DNA of 64,000 nt from Hyposmocoma kahamanoa. Lineage: Eukaryota > Arthropoda > Insecta > Lepidoptera > Cosmopterigidae. The notes beneath the pieces were generated by a model. It was not told the DNA's origin, did no database searches, and saw only the letters and a list, made by a program, of their open reading frames with translations. Positions 11,411 to 23,177 of the stretch are shown here, piece after piece. The position numbers and the translations under genes are program-made. Where the stretch lies: NCBI RefSeq assembly GCF_003589595.1, contig NW_020653337.1:927898-991897 (forward strand), written 5' to 3'. Position 1 is the first letter of the stretch, and every line of letters starts with the position of its first letter.

Positions 11411-11862
11411 TAAGTGTTAACGGTTTTATTACCCTATTCTAATAGAAAGGGTAAGCCGTTCCAAGAGTAACATTCTTCGGTGCAAATAGTATTTCTTCAA
11501 CTATAGTAACGTAATCATCATTTTAATTTACTATTTTGTAAAGATTTAAAGCAAAAGATACAATACGAACATGCAACGTGAAGTTCTTTACAAAGTGGAT
11601 GTTACTTTATCAGTGGAGGACTTATGAATGAACGGATTTGGCAGCGCCTCAAATATCAGCGGGCGTCGACCTGCGCACGCGCACCGGCTCGTACAGAAAC
11701 ATCAAATTCGATTATGGTCGAGCAGTACAAAATGATTGATCGGTTTTTAGTAGGGCCACATTATTAATCAATACATACGAAACAGTATTTTTGACAATTC
11801 TTACCATTAGATCCCGATGTGACCATATCAAAATCAATATGACTGCCTCTTTAATTATTGAC
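11411..11862. other. Non-coding stretch
   Basis: No gene or repeat recognised. A CpG-richer patch lies at about 11640-11700. Confidence 0.35.
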
Positions 11863-11984
11863 TTATTTTTCTCGTGAGTTTGGGTGTAATTTGTGGTTGT
11901 CTATGTGTGTGTCCATAGCTCCCGCGACACAGGGTTTCCCTAGTGCGGGGCTATGTTGAGTGTGTGCGTTATTATTATTATTAA
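11863..11984 (+). mobile_element. SINE family A, 5' truncated
   Basis: Begins in the body at TTATTTTTCTCGTGAGTTTG and has the complete 3' half through GTGTGCGTTATTATTATTAT. Confidence 0.8.
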
Positions 11985-12027
11985 TTAGATGGTTTAGACA
12001 AGTAGAGAAAACGAATTAAAGAAGATT

Positions 12028-12362
12028 GACTCAGCAAATTTGTAAGGCAAGTGTAAACGGGTAAGCTGGTAAGAGCTGACCAATACGAGCAATGACCAAA
12101 TTGAAGACGTCCTGGAGAAGTGCCATGTTAAGAGCACCCATGACCGACGAGCCCTGATCCGTGATGATGAGGCAAAAGACGTATGTCAGGATCACTGTAA
12201 GTGGAAGACTGTTATATCTGTCTACCTCGATGGCACAAATTATAGGCCTATGCGGAATGTGATTGATGATGATGATGGTGGTGGTGATGGTGGTGGTGGT
12301 GGTAAATGTTAAGAAAACGAAAAGGTGGATCGTAATCTTGCGTAAAACGACCCAGTGCACGC
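12028..12362 (+). pseudogene. Repeat family M (LINE-like 3' coding relic), copy 1
   Basis: Homologous in inverted orientation to 44640-45061. A broken reading frame gives DEAKDVCQDHCKWK, matching DEVKDMCQDRTKWK in the other copy, followed by a shared GATGATGATGGTGGTGGTG-type tract and GTAATCTTGCGTAAAA. The conserved peptide hints at a retrotransposon ORF C-terminus. Class is not certain. Confidence 0.5.
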
Positions 12363-12370
12363 GACACTAA

Positions 12371-12568
12371 GAGCGTTTACGCTCTATGTTCCGAATTCGA
12401 GAAATGGCGGTCCGAAATGTCACAGGGCTCATTTTATCTCTAGGTGTACAAATGATAATCGTATTTCAACAACAAGCGACAAGCGACACCCAAAGTGGGC
12501 CTAAGTTTTCTAAATTTCTGTCGTCTCGGATTCGGAACGCGTACGAGGTGGATGCAATACGCAAACGC
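12371..12568 (+). mobile_element. Family G inverted-repeat element, copy 1
   Basis: The left end GCGTTTACGC..GTTCCGAATTCGAG and the right end CTCGGATTCGGAAC..GCAAACGC are inverted counterparts. Related copies lie at 37365 and 51582. No target duplication was identified. Confidence 0.5.
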
Positions 12569-12649
12569 GTTATGAATGACATGATTTATAAATATTGATG
12601 CATTAGAGACATTAGGAATTAAGTTTAATTATGTCACTGTACGATGAAC

Positions 12650-12814
12650 TGCCTCCGTGGCCAAACGGTTACTATACTGGAGCAGAGGTCTTGGGCTAGA
12701 TTTCCGGCCGGGAGAAATATTTATATGCCTATATTTACTTCTTTCGAGAGTTTGTGTGTAATTTGTGGTTGTCTATGTGTACAGGGTTTCCTTAATTCTG
12801 GGCTACGAGTGTAA
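12650..12814 (+). mobile_element. SINE family A, diverged
   Basis: The head TGCCTCCGTGGCCAAACGG is good, but the B box is degraded (GGGCTAGATTTCC). The body lacks the CCATGGCACCCGCGACA block. Confidence 0.75.
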
Positions 12815-12957
12815 AAAAAGGTTATGAGGAGAATGACCGAAACTATGTGTTAACCAAAACATTATCATGGTGGTGAAAATATTTATAAAACAATGGTAAA
12901 GTTATGTCTCACTTTACAATCTCGGATTCGTAAAAAAACTATTAATTTTATTTTATA

Positions 12958-13200
12958 TTACTAAATGACAAGACGTGGTAAGGGCTCTTACATATAAACA
13001 CGATACGACGTCGCGTCGTGTTTATGTGTAAGAGCCCTAAGCGACACGCCTACTCTGCAGTTAGAACAGGTTCAGTGCCACTTAAAAGTTTTAAATCGCA
13101 AGAACATCATCTTAGGACATAAAGTTGACAAGTCCCATATGCCCTTAGTTTCATCAGCAACTCACATTACTGCTTACCGACAGAACTTACTGCTTACCCT
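12958..13200 (-). mobile_element. Repeat family B copy split by a Harbinger-type mini-element
   Basis: Family B sequence TGACAAGACGTGGTAA is interrupted, then resumes at TAAGCGACACGCC, joining as the family's usual GGTAAGCGACACGCC once the insert is removed. It ends in degraded ACTGCTTACCGACAGAA. Confidence 0.65.
12982..13037. mobile_element. 56-bp near-perfect palindromic PIF/Harbinger-type mini-element
   Basis: Two 28-base halves (GGGCTCTTACAYATAAACAC..) match at 25 of 28 positions with no loop. It is flanked by TAA on both sides (12979-12981 and 13038-13040), the 3-bp target duplication of PIF/Harbinger elements. Terminal GGGCTCTTACAC resembles the 204-bp MITE at 25383 (GGGCTTTACAC). Confidence 0.7.
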
Positions 13201-13204
13201 AGTT

Positions 13205-13262
13205 TCCATTATTTGGTGTCGATGACGTGAAAGATATGTGCCAGGATAGTAAGTTGCGTACC
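13205..13262 (+). pseudogene. Family M fragment
   Basis: Translates as VDDVKDMCQDSKLRT, matching the conserved peptide of family M at 12028 and 44640. Confidence 0.45.
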
Positions 13263-13620
13263 CCGATGAAAAAAGAGCGTCAAGTGTTTGAAAAACTAAA
13301 AATTTTTAAATACGCACATAAGCCTGAGTAAAAGCGATAATAATAAATATTTATAAACCATGCAACACATATTATGGCGCAAATTATAAGAAAAACAACA
13401 ATAAATACGACAATAATTATTATTTATTACGGTTTGTTATCTTACCATTTCATTTCATTATTTAAAATTTCAAATATTTTAGTTTAGTAAAATACAGAAA
13501 AACTTACACGCAAATGTAAATGTAAAAAATATACTAGTTTATGTAATCAAAGAATGAACCTTTGACCCTGCCAGCAATAGTTCTCATTATTATTTCTAGT
13601 CAAAATAGATAGTTACTTTA
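13263..13620. other. AT-rich non-coding stretch
   Basis: No gene or repeat recognised. Confidence 0.4.
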
Positions 13621-13927
13621 ATAGCAGTAGAGGTCCTTGTGAACGAGTTTGTCCAGGAAAGTACTGCAGCCTTACCTACTTCTGCCGCAAAGCAGTAATG
13701 TTAGCATTATTGCGTTCCGGTTTTAAAGGGTTAGTAAGGGTGCTGGTGAAATTACAGGCACTTGGGACTTTTCCACTTATGTCTCAGGGTGATAAGCGCA
13801 GAGGCAGTGCACCTCAGATCTTTGCGATTTAAAGCTCTGAGTGGCACTGCAACTGTTAGAGACAGGCGTGTCATTTACCATCAGGAGCACGACTTGTTCC
13901 TCCCATCACTTAGTATAATAAAAATGT
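13621..13927 (+). mobile_element. Repeat family B, full length
   Basis: AGCAGTAGAGGTCCTTGTGA to CATCACTTAGTATAATAAAAA with all internal blocks in order. Confidence 0.8.
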
Positions 13928-15599
13928 CATGAATCTGTTTCGTCTAGTTGTGTTAGATTTGAATCCAAGAGATCAATCATCTCAAGATCGCGATACGTAT
14001 AACGTAGTAATATCTATATTTTGAATAAGCACATTTTAAATTTACTCTCCGGAGCTTTTATTACTACCCCTAAGAAAATAAAGTCATATAAGGATTCTAA
14101 CCGCCAATCTTTGAATTGAAAATCCGTTCTCTCGCTCTATGGTAGCTTACTACCATTGCTCATATTTGTATATCTTAAAAAACTGTAACAAGGCGGGCAG
14201 GAACGAAGCTCGTGCATAGACCACCCACCTTTTTCGCAAAATTAGCACCTATATTCTAACCATCCAGTACTATTCCGTTTTACATTAAGAATCTACCACA
14301 ATTTTGTAAATTAGGTTTGAAGTTTAATGACCTGACAATTAACACGTACTCAGGTTCAGGTTCTACAATTAGCGTAATAAAAATTCCGCTCACAACAACG
14401 TGTAGATAAAAAACGCGAAGCGAGGGAAGCTTTCTTGATATCTGCTCAAATTGCACAACGTACAAACGGACTTTTTTTAATGAAAAATAGTGATAAACAT
14501 AACATCAATACGAGAAATAAAAATAATCTGGCTGTTCTTGACATCCCGTTTTGTTTTGTTACCCAGTGTTTTTGGCGACGTGCATTAAAAATACCTATCG
14601 ATTAATTATCAGACCATCAAAAAAGCTAATTGAGTGCAGCCTGTAGAAGCTGGGGTTATAAAGTTGATATAGGTTATGTTTATTACAAGTATTTCGCTTC
14701 AGATGTTTGTTCGTAGTAGCAGAAAACAACAAGTTTTCAATTTTTCCCAAGAATAATATAGAACTTGCTGAAGATTCCCAAATCTGCAAAACTCTGCCAC
14801 ATTTAATAGAACGTTAACGTGTTTTGCCGCAATGAAAGTGAATAAAAAACAATTTGTCCACATGTCAAAAATCTGCCACAAATGGTCACACTGTTCTCAA
14901 CCTCAATATTACATTGACATTGGCGAGAGATCTCTTGTCAAAACGTTGCTAACTTTCTTATCTCATATTTCAATATTGCCTGAACATTTTTGACACAGTT
15001 TTTACTGTATGTCATTTCGGCTTAATTGATCGTTTGATTAGATTTAATATTTTATATGTGTACTATAAAATAACCAATACTTTAGGTAGGTAAACGATTC
15101 AATCATATTGAAAATAAAACGTACGTACAAGAACGTTACCTAATCTATGATCGAACAGAGTCAATTGCGTTATGTTCTTGCATTTATTCTAAAATACATT
15201 GTTTTACAATTTCTTTATTCCCGACTTCTAAAAATATACAAAAATATATTGATAACATAAAATTATACTAGCAAATTCCATGAACGGCTCTTCGTTGATT
15301 TTATAATTATTGGGTCAGATTTCGCCGTCCTTCTTTATCTTTACATTATTATAACATTATAAATCGTTCGCATAAGATATATGAGACATATGAGAACTCT
15401 AAATATCCCTAATAATTCAGACCTAAGGGTAATACATCACTCGGCATCACGCGGCAAGGGTCAAGCATCATCAGCTGCATGATATTAATATCACAGTCAT
15501 GCCGAACCGGAAAGTCGATCGATCACACGATGAGTGCCCGCTCACGCGCATGCAAAATATACCAACAATGAGACAGACATTGAAACTGCACAATTCTCT
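13928..15599. other. Long stretch without recognised features
   Basis: AT-rich, no convincing ORF. The minus-strand frames at 14280-14465 and 14595-14881 are short and overlap each other. No repeat family recognised. Confidence 0.4.
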
Positions 15600-15745
15600 C
15601 CCATAGTCCCGTAATCTCGATGTAACTGTGGGCGCTGGATGAGGAGGCCCCGGGTTCTATTTCCGGTCAATTTAAGAAATTCCGTTTTTTAAATTTGGTA
15701 TTGTCTGGGTGTTTTGGGTTTCCCTAGTGGAGGTTTAGTAATATA
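15600..15745 (+). mobile_element. Diverged tRNA-derived SINE
   Basis: A B-box-like GGGTTCTATTTCC after GAGGAGGCCCC is followed by GTCTGGGTGTTTTGGGTTTC and CCTAGTGGAGG. This recalls SINE layouts common in Lepidoptera but differs from family A in the body. The A box is unclear. Confidence 0.45.
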
Positions 15746-16065
15746 CTATTTTCATATTAATATTTACTGAAAAAAAAAGTCGGACTTACACAAAATGCTA
15801 TTATTTACATTTTACGACAACACAGAAACGATTGAAAATTGAAAATTTAACAATTATAACAGTTTAACATTGATAAAATTAAAGTTTATTAAATAAAAAA
15901 CCTTTCTCACCTTATGTTTCCGAGAGCCTCGAACCTCGCGACAAACCTTTATTAGTAGGAAATTAAAACAAATAAACGTAAACAAATGACAATCTATAAC
16001 ATTTTTATTTTCAAATTAAACCTAAAATGATAAAGTAAAAGTTTCGAAAAATTGCTGCATTATTT
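15746..16065. other. AT-rich non-coding stretch
   Basis: No gene or repeat recognised. Confidence 0.4.
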
Positions 16066-16350
16066 TTAACCGACTTCAAAAAAGGTTCCCAACTCGACTG
16101 AATTTTTTTGTGTGTATATGTTTCGTAATTACTTCGCCATTTGAGAACCGATTTTGATGATTATATTTTGTTAGAAAGAATGTACCTCAGTATTGGACCC
16201 ATTTAAATTTGAAGAAAATATTTTATTCCACCTGTAAGGGTAGTAAACTAGGGGATGAATCCCGTTTCGCGCACTCTCCGTTAACCGATTACAATAAAAC
16301 TTAGCAAATAACATAAAAACCCGATAAGCAAGTTTTTGAAGTCGGTTTTT
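16066..16350 (-). mobile_element. Element family D, inverted copy
   Basis: Runs from TTTTTAACCGACTTCAAAAA to TTTTTGAAGTCGGTTTTTG. The terminal inverted repeats are clearest here: AACCGACTTCAAAAA against its complement. Confidence 0.7.
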
Positions 16351-17609
16351 GATTTCAATAAAAATGGTATAATTTTGAGGTTTTTACTAGTGTTCCGTTA
16401 TATATACATATGTGTGTGTAGTGTATTGTACCAATTCTCATTTTATTCCTCTAGTTACGGAAATACGAAAGTTTGCATAGATATTTGTCACATAGTAACG
16501 GCAAAAAATATTTGCTAACAGATACCCAAAATGGGCACGGAGCAAAGAACATGACAATACGTTTTCAGCGAATAGCGGGATTGGAACCATAGACTTGTAT
16601 ATCGGCAGGTGAACTAATCCAGTACTCTCCTAATGGCATGCGCTAGTAATAATGTCGTTGCTCCGATAACGCGATACCACTCTAAATTGAGCTCTCAATC
16701 AATTTAGACGTGTTGCGGGGAGAACGAGGATTCTGAGCAATGTAGAAAATGTCTACGTACGTCTCTAAAGACATAGATACCGATTTAGTTGATGGAAACG
16801 CTGTGAAATGAGAAAGAGTTTCTAAAATGTTTGACAGCAATTAAAAATTGGAAATTAAACCGTTTTTTCGGATCTAGAAGCAAATATATTTGTTTTTTTG
16901 TTTTTCAAATATACCAACGTATCTAGCTCTCTACAGGACTCATTGACACGGTTGACAACAAATAGCAACCGATGGTGGTAAATAAATATACGCGATCTGA
17001 AATAACAACTACATGTCCAATAATTAAAAAAATGTCAATAATATATCTACACGACGACAGGAAGGTGTAACCGGCTGTCTGCAATATCACGATTTTACAG
17101 TAGAGCGTTTTGTAAGTAAAAAGTAGAGAGAATAATGTATATTATATTATGAATATCCTTCAGATATTAGCTTTTTATATTGCCTAATTGCTCAAAATTT
17201 TAACTAATTCGTACTGTTACATCAGAAAATATCAATTTTTAAGATAACCTGTTACTCTTTGCTGTCGTTGAAATCCAACGAGAAGCAAGGGCTGTCTAAT
17301 TGTAACAATCGGTAATTTTGAACACAGAATGGTATTACAAAACGTACCTAGCAAAGTATGCGTTATTATTTCGCAGTTTGCTGCCATTTGGTCCGCTGTC
17401 CTCATTTGTCACAGCCTTCCGCCTTGACGAACTGACCTCCAGTTTCAAACATTCAGTATCCAACTGCGTAACAAATTTGTATACATAATATTACTGATTG
17501 TGGTCGCTAGGGGCGCTGGACAATTTTGCTATACGAAATTGTCGAAAATATTTCGTTGTTACCAGCGACAATTAACACTGTAAACTGTCAAAATGTTTGT
17601 AGAGAATGA
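16351..17609. other. Non-coding stretch with a family Q fragment
   Basis: Bases 16855-16950 (AAACCGTTTTTTCGGATCTA, TATATTTGTTTTTTTG, CCAACGTAT) match 33480-33590 and 42785-42990. The rest is unrecognised. Confidence 0.4.
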
Positions 17610-17820
17610 AATGGCATAGAGCTCCTTGTGAAAGAGTTCGTCCAGGGAAATGTTACTGCGTTTCGGTTTTGAAGGATAAAGGTGATGCAGGTAAATTGGA
17701 CTTCAGAGTGACGGGTACAGTGGCAGTGGCCCTCAGATTTTTGCGATTTGATATAAATCTTTGAGTGATACTGCAATTGTAATGGGAAGGCATTCGTCTT
17801 GTTCCTTGGTATAATAAAAA
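17610..17820 (+). mobile_element. Repeat family B, internally deleted
   Basis: 5' end CATAGAGCTCCTTGTGAAAG and 3' end TTGGTATAATAAAAAC are kept. The CAGTAATG hairpin region and parts near the 3' end are lost. Confidence 0.7.
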
Positions 17821-17924
17821 CATTGATCGGCAAATACGTGATGGACGCAAGACTAAATTACCCATAGTACGTGGGATCCTAATTTTGGAGCTAAGGACAA
17901 TTTTTGTATCTGTCTAAAAGCCCC

Positions 17925-18290
17925 TGTTATGGAGCCCATTAGCCTACGCAGAGACGTTGGCGCTCTCTGTTTGTGTTCTACCGTCTTTATAATGGAGAGT
18001 GCTCTGAGGAACTATTCTAACTGGTGCCACCGCCTTGTTTCTACCATCACACCTTCCGCCAAAGGAGTAGAGTCCATCCCCACATCTTAGATGCCTGGCA
18101 TTATAAGAACACTCGGGCATCTCGATTGTTCCTTGAATAATCTTCCCCCTGAAGTACTTCCTTTGGGCTATGACGTGGGGTTCTTCAGAAAGCTGTATAT
18201 AGGACTCTCAAAGACTGGCAACGCATAGGCAGCTCATCTGATGTTGCAAATGTCCACGAGCGACGATGACCACCTCCCATAACAAAGTTA
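17925..18290 (+). pseudogene. 5'-truncated LINE, reverse-transcriptase ORF C-terminus
   Basis: Across frameshifts and stops the + strand encodes SLRRDVGALC, VFYRLYNGECSEELF and RSRVHPHILDAWHYKNTRAS, the conserved C-terminal tail found in many arthropod non-LTR retrotransposon polymerases. It is the same family as 23308-23683 and ends CCACCTCCCATAACAAAG with an ATA-type tail. Confidence 0.75.
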
Positions 18291-18302
18291 TAATAATAAT
18301 TA

Positions 18303-18562
18303 ATTAGTACAAAAGATGTAGGCGGGATTCGAACCAACGTCTTCCAGCAAACCGTGACAGATGCTATACCAACTAAGCCACGGAACGAACTAGCGGACCT
18401 TACGAAATTATCTGTGCTTGTTGCAAATTTTTGTTTTTGGTTTTTAACGACTTTTTGCCGTAGAGCCATCTGTGAGAAATCTGTGAAAGCTTTTCTTCAC
18501 TCAGCCAGGTACCTTTACAGCTACCAGCAGCTGACTAGAGACACCGCTTTAATAATGGTTAT
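18303..18562 (-). repeat. Family C tRNA-like module plus body
   Basis: On the minus strand are an A box TGGCTTAGTTGG and a B box GGTTCGAATCC with normal tRNA-like spacing. Upstream lies the family body (GATGGCTCTACGGCAAAAAG, GTTAAAAACCAAAAACAAAA, AAGGTACCTGGCTGAGTGAA). Intact pol III boxes but no credible 5'/3' acceptor pairing. Confidence 0.75.
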
Positions 18563-18809
18563 TTGAGTTTTATTAAATGTCACGCTGTTTGAATATCATC
18601 GTGATTTTTAATAAAACTTAAAAATAATACTTATTGTTATAATTCAGGCTTTCTTTATTCCGCAACTTTTACAGTAACATTTATATCAATCAGGCTGCAC
18701 CTTGTAGTTAGCTTTACGGCCCTCGACTGGATGATCTAGTCCTGCAGTCTGCTAAGTACTAACTCGAGTAACTTGGAGTATTTCTAAAAATATATCATAA
18801 ATAGTCTAC

Positions 18810-18908
18810 TTATTTAACAGCCGGCGGTAGAGTTTAACTATTGTGACGATTTCAAGTGTAATAATGCTTACCTATGAAATAAAGATTATTTTGAATTTGA
18901 ATTTGAAC
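18810..18908 (+). repeat. LINE 3' UTR fragment
   Basis: GACGATTTCAAGTGTAATAA, CCTATGAAATAAAGATTATT and a TTGAATTTGAA repeat tail. The same block appears inverted at 27222-27300. Confidence 0.55.
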
Positions 18909-18939
18909 TATTAACAATGTCGACGCTGTCACCTTAATA

Positions 18940-19150
18940 GTCTATACTACCTTAGCTCCGTACTAATACGGTTCATTTTGTGTGGCAAAGCCATTTGTAT
19001 TGTATTGTATTGTTGAAAAATGTATATCGTATAGTTATAAACATTGATATATGTGAACTACCTATTGAATACTGCGGTTTTTCTTGTAAAATTTCGAGGT
19101 AAGTTTGTATTGTTATACGGGATCAATCAAAGCCATTTGAGGACTTTTAA
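18940..19150 (+). repeat. Repeat family L, shortened copy
   Basis: CCGTACTAATACGG, AATACTGCGG, TGTAAAATTTCGAGGTAAGT and ATCAATCAAAGCCATTTGAG blocks with the middle deleted. Confidence 0.6.
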
Positions 19151-20949
19151 GGGTTATTTTTGCAGCTTGCATATTATTGTCAACCAATGTTTAAAAGCTT
19201 TGCTTATAGTACTTATTAATCTACTTCTTGATTTTAAAAAAGCAATGTTGTATTTGTACTGTCTCACCGCCAATGCCTAATTAGGAGAAAGCCCTGCGTG
19301 GGCGCAAGAAGCGTTTGGTACATTCTGGTCTCAATCCATACTAAATACTCGTGGTTTTTTGCTTTCAAATAATTACGACCAAAATAATGTTAGACATCTC
19401 AAACTCAGGTCTTTGACTCTTGGCCTTAAACCTGTAATGGATTTTTTATAATGTTATTAATGCTGGCAATCAGGCAGACGGTCCACCTGGTGGGACAGAC
19501 AGAGCATCCTTAATATTACTAGTGTTTTTGCCTGTCGAGAGACGTTCGCCGTGGAGGGTTAAAATGACCGGCATGATGCACCTAACTTTGCGATCCTCGT
19601 TCACGGCGCATGTGGCAAACGCTACGTATTTAGCCACATAACATGACCGGCGTGGACCTGACGAACTGCTGTTGCCACTTCGTTCTTAGGATTTTTGATG
19701 GTATACACACTTTTCTAGACTAAGAGGAAAAAATATATATATTTCGAATAAAAAAAATTACTTTAATGTCTAATTGGATTTAAAAGTTACAAACTAAGCG
19801 AAAAATGGTTAATGTGTAATATCAATCTCAATTGAAAGACGTACGTCAGGTTTAGGTAAACATCCATCGAACATTACGTGTATATACTCTGCCCGGCGTT
19901 GCGACCGGCGCCGCCTAAACGTAATAATTATTGCGTTTATGCCGCGCTGGGTTAAAATGTCCGGCACGAAATATAATCCCAAACTAGAACCAAATAATGT
20001 AACGAAAAAATTTATATACGTATACAAATGATACCAAAAACAATCACATAAGCCCATGGCACATTTTAAACATTTTTGAAAACTCTAGTCGGCGACGTAC
20101 GTGTCAACATGTTATTTAAGGCGAGCTACCGAATAACTATATTACATACAACCCTGTATGTATATATTGGACTGCCGAAAGCGTGTACAGCGTTGCTACT
20201 TTCCTCAAGTTTCCGTATTAAGACATTCGCCGCAATATCAATCACGAGGCTCTATACTTATCGGTGAGCCTGTGTGGTATACGCAAAACCTGCTTCCGCG
20301 GCCCATCCGTCAATATGCCACATCAATATTGATTTATACTACTTTTTGTACCATACGGCGGTAAGAATTGGTGCTAATAAGATTCTGAAGGAATGGATTT
20401 ATCGGTTTGCAATTAAAAACATTTCTGTAACGGGTGGTTGTCAATCATCGGTGTATTTAGGCGGCATTGTAAAAATGAAACCGGTGCGCGAAATTGCAGA
20501 ATATACAAACCTTTGGCGTTATTACTTGAGCAAGTAACGCATCTGCCAAACACTGAAGTATCATATATACGGCGTCGGACTGCTGGCCGCAGGTTTCTTT
20601 CAAGGCTAGTCACCGGAGGAGAAGCGGGAAAAACTGTTTAGGTAGATCAAATGGTTTAAGTATTTACTATTAAATAACGGTTTTATAAAAAAGTATACGA
20701 TACATCTAAGGGTATTGTCTAAAGAATGTGCTAATTTGTTACACGATACGATGTACTTTCTCCGACCATATAAAATCCCGAAAACAGGCTAAATAAAGCT
20801 CTAAAACGAATTATTTACGAATGAAATATCTAACTTTGTACATTAGACATCATGTAAGTACTACAGAGAACCTGCTAAATGTTGGTTTTCAACCGAATCC
20901 CTATACTTATTAATTTCACATTTATTCCAAAATTTGCAAATTGCCCTAC
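19151..20949. other. Sparse-repeat stretch, no confident gene
   Basis: A GGGTTAAAATGWCCGGCAYGA motif occurs at 19556 and 19951. Overlapping short frames at 20076-20641 have no recognisable domain, and several begin at non-ATG codons. Confidence 0.35.
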
Positions 20950-21350
20950 GGTTTACCGACAGGCCGCGCCGCCCGCTGCCCGGTCAGTCGCCATTCAATG
21001 TCGGATTTGTGTCAAATGTTCTCCGTCTGTTCCTATTCATATTAATTTTATAATCGCGCTGATTGCGGGACTCGCGAGGCGGCCCTTCTCACCTCCTAAA
21101 ATCTAGGCTCGCCATTCATCGTTAGAGCTTATACACGCGACGTATTTTGTATGCGCAGACGGCGCACGTTCGATGCTAGCTATCAAAACTAGGAAATGGG
21201 CGAGGGAAGGGCAAGCCCTCACGCCACTGCGCCGCTCCGCCACCCGCATTCGTCTGTATCTCCGTATAGCGCGTATGCACACGTCAAGTTTTATACGCGA
21301 AGGTGACTAAAAAATGAACGTGTACAAAGGCTTATAGGCCGCGACTGAAT
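20950..21350. other. CpG-rich, repeat-free block
   Basis: Notably GC- and CpG-richer than its flanks, and no window repeat family matches it. The small frame at 20879-21106 is not protein-like enough to call. It could be regulatory DNA or an old exon. Confidence 0.35.
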
Positions 21351-21756
21351 CGCATTAACGCGTAAAGATGTCCACTAAAATACGTAACATCCCAATTAAA
21401 AAAAAGAATCTTTGCGATCACAGTTCAAATCGTTAGGTCACTGAAGATTGTACTAAAGCATAGCAAAGACGTGCATGTTTCTGTAAACAATAGTCATTCG
21501 CAAATATCAGAATAAGACAATAAGGTCACCAAAACACGTTATGGATCAAATACATTTTTCTACGCAAAACGCCACTCTTTTAGAGTCGTGTAAAGTTCAT
21601 TCAAAGTCCCATAGTCATTAACCGGTTACTACACGAAGGCTCAGTCTGCCAGTCGCCGTCATTCATCACGGCTTTGTCTTAGGTCATCCATCACAAGGGA
21701 AAGTGTCCGAGATCACACTGCAGAGTCGTACAATGGCGACCTGTTGTTGTACGTAG

Positions 21757-21761
21757 TCAGT
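21757..21761 (+). promoter_or_regulatory. Weak candidate arthropod initiator (TCAGT)
   Basis: TCAGT lies in a CpG-bearing leader-like stretch (21620-21790) downstream of the CpG-rich block. There is no TATA box 30 bases upstream and no convincing downstream promoter element. The motif alone is common, so this is a pointer only. Confidence 0.15.
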
Positions 21762-21989
21762 GTTACAGTGTTTGTGTGCGTGTCGTGTTTTAATTTTATA
21801 CTAGATCTGGTTAATAGATACCAAGTTCTATTTGAACTCTAAACAAAACCTTATCGTATTTATTAATTGTAGCTTTGCTTAAAATGTTAGTAGTAATATA
21901 AAGATAAGACGTAAGATATTAAAACTTAAACTTTAATATCTGATTGAATTTAAAATGGGACAATCAAAGCTGCTAGCAAACATTTCCAG

Positions 21990-22170
21990 TTTGCCATGAT
22001 GCTGCCCAGCAGTCTACCTAAGAACGAAGTGACCACTTATGCGGGCTTCCCAAAAATTTTTTTAAGCGTTACAGAGGCATGGCAGTCCCAATAGCGCCCT
22101 AAACTATTGTTAAATTGGACCCGCAAGCAGATTGCCTGAAAGTGTGACCTTCACTGTGGAACATATTAGC
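21990..22170 (+). repeat. Interspersed repeat family P, copy 2
   Basis: GAGGCATGGCAGTCCCAATA, GCGCCCTA and AATTGGACCCGCAAGCAG align with 1010-1192. Confidence 0.45.
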
Positions 22171-23029
22171 CTTCATGGACAACGCTCTGCACAACCTTAG
22201 AGTTTAATCTCCAAGTTACGCACATGACATAATGTTTAATAACAACAACTCTCGCTAACGATGAACGAAAACATGGTGAAGAAGCCTGTACGGCGTTTGA
22301 AGACCATAGAGAGATTCAAAGTGGTTTTAAACAGTCATCAGAACAGCTGCATCGGTAATGAGTAACAAACGTGATAACATTAAACGAACAAAGCTGCATT
22401 TGAAGCTAATTTTCGATTTAGGATAAACCTAATAAACGAACTCACGTCACTCATTCAAAAAATCAAATCGCGCGTAGTCCGCGTTATACAAATTTTCCTT
22501 TAACCTCGGCCTTGCAACTATTGTGGAGTATACAGAATAGTGGATCGAATAGCGCTGAACACTACAGCTCATTGTGATACTGTGATCATGACTAATCAAG
22601 ATCAGTGATCACAGCGATTCACCGCGTGCCTACAAAGGCCCAGTCAGGTCCACCACTCATCCGTGGCTTAGTAGGGCTACCATTAAACATAATCATCATG
22701 GAAGAAATAAAAAAATCGTTTTTGTCGTCGACGAAGCGCTTTGATTCTTTTTTTTAATAAGCCACAGTTAAATAGTATGTTCGTTTTTATGACTCGATCA
22801 AGATCGAAACACGATGTGACTCAAGTTGCAAAATCAATCACTGTTCATGGTTATGTTTTACTATTTCTTTGTTATGTGTTGTTTGTATTCTATATTTAAG
22901 TGGGACCAAAGTGGCTTTAAAACTCCTAAAATATTATTCACAACAACGTGGAAGTCATGCCGAAACCGGGTCTAATTCCGCAACACACCAAGAGACACTC
23001 GCGCCCGCGCTCGGTATTTTGTCGTCCAT
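22171..23029. other. Non-coding stretch
   Basis: No repeat recognised. A small imperfect palindrome CTGTGATCATGAC..GATCAGTGATCACAG lies at about 22578-22612. Confidence 0.35.
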
Positions 23030-23037
23030 TATAAATA
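23030..23037 (+). promoter_or_regulatory. Candidate TATA box in a CpG-rich island
   Basis: TATAAATA fits the consensus TATAWAW. It sits inside a GC-rich 23000-23090 block, with the AT-rich background resuming on both sides. No initiator or downstream ORF confirms it. The 22869-23192 frame crosses it and is probably chance. Confidence 0.25.
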
Positions 23038-23177
23038 CACGGAAACCCGCCGCGATCCCGACCCGAGCCGCGCCCGACCCGCAACCGCTCTCTCTGTGTT
23101 TCAAACTTAAAGATCGGTTTTGCTACTTTTCTCCACATTTATGCGCTCAAAACTCAAAGGCGGCTTGGGGTTTAAGT

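Noticed and set aside
12031..12360. 109-codon minus-strand ORF with poly-Thr/Ile
   Set aside because: It is the antisense of family M and includes a GGTGGT microsatellite. The conserved peptide is on the other strand.
18325..18400. Functional tRNA gene (also near 28555, 35165, 54895)
   Set aside because: A and B boxes are intact, but the same module is repeated with identical non-tRNA flanks and lacks clear acceptor-stem pairing, so it is a tRNA-derived repeat.
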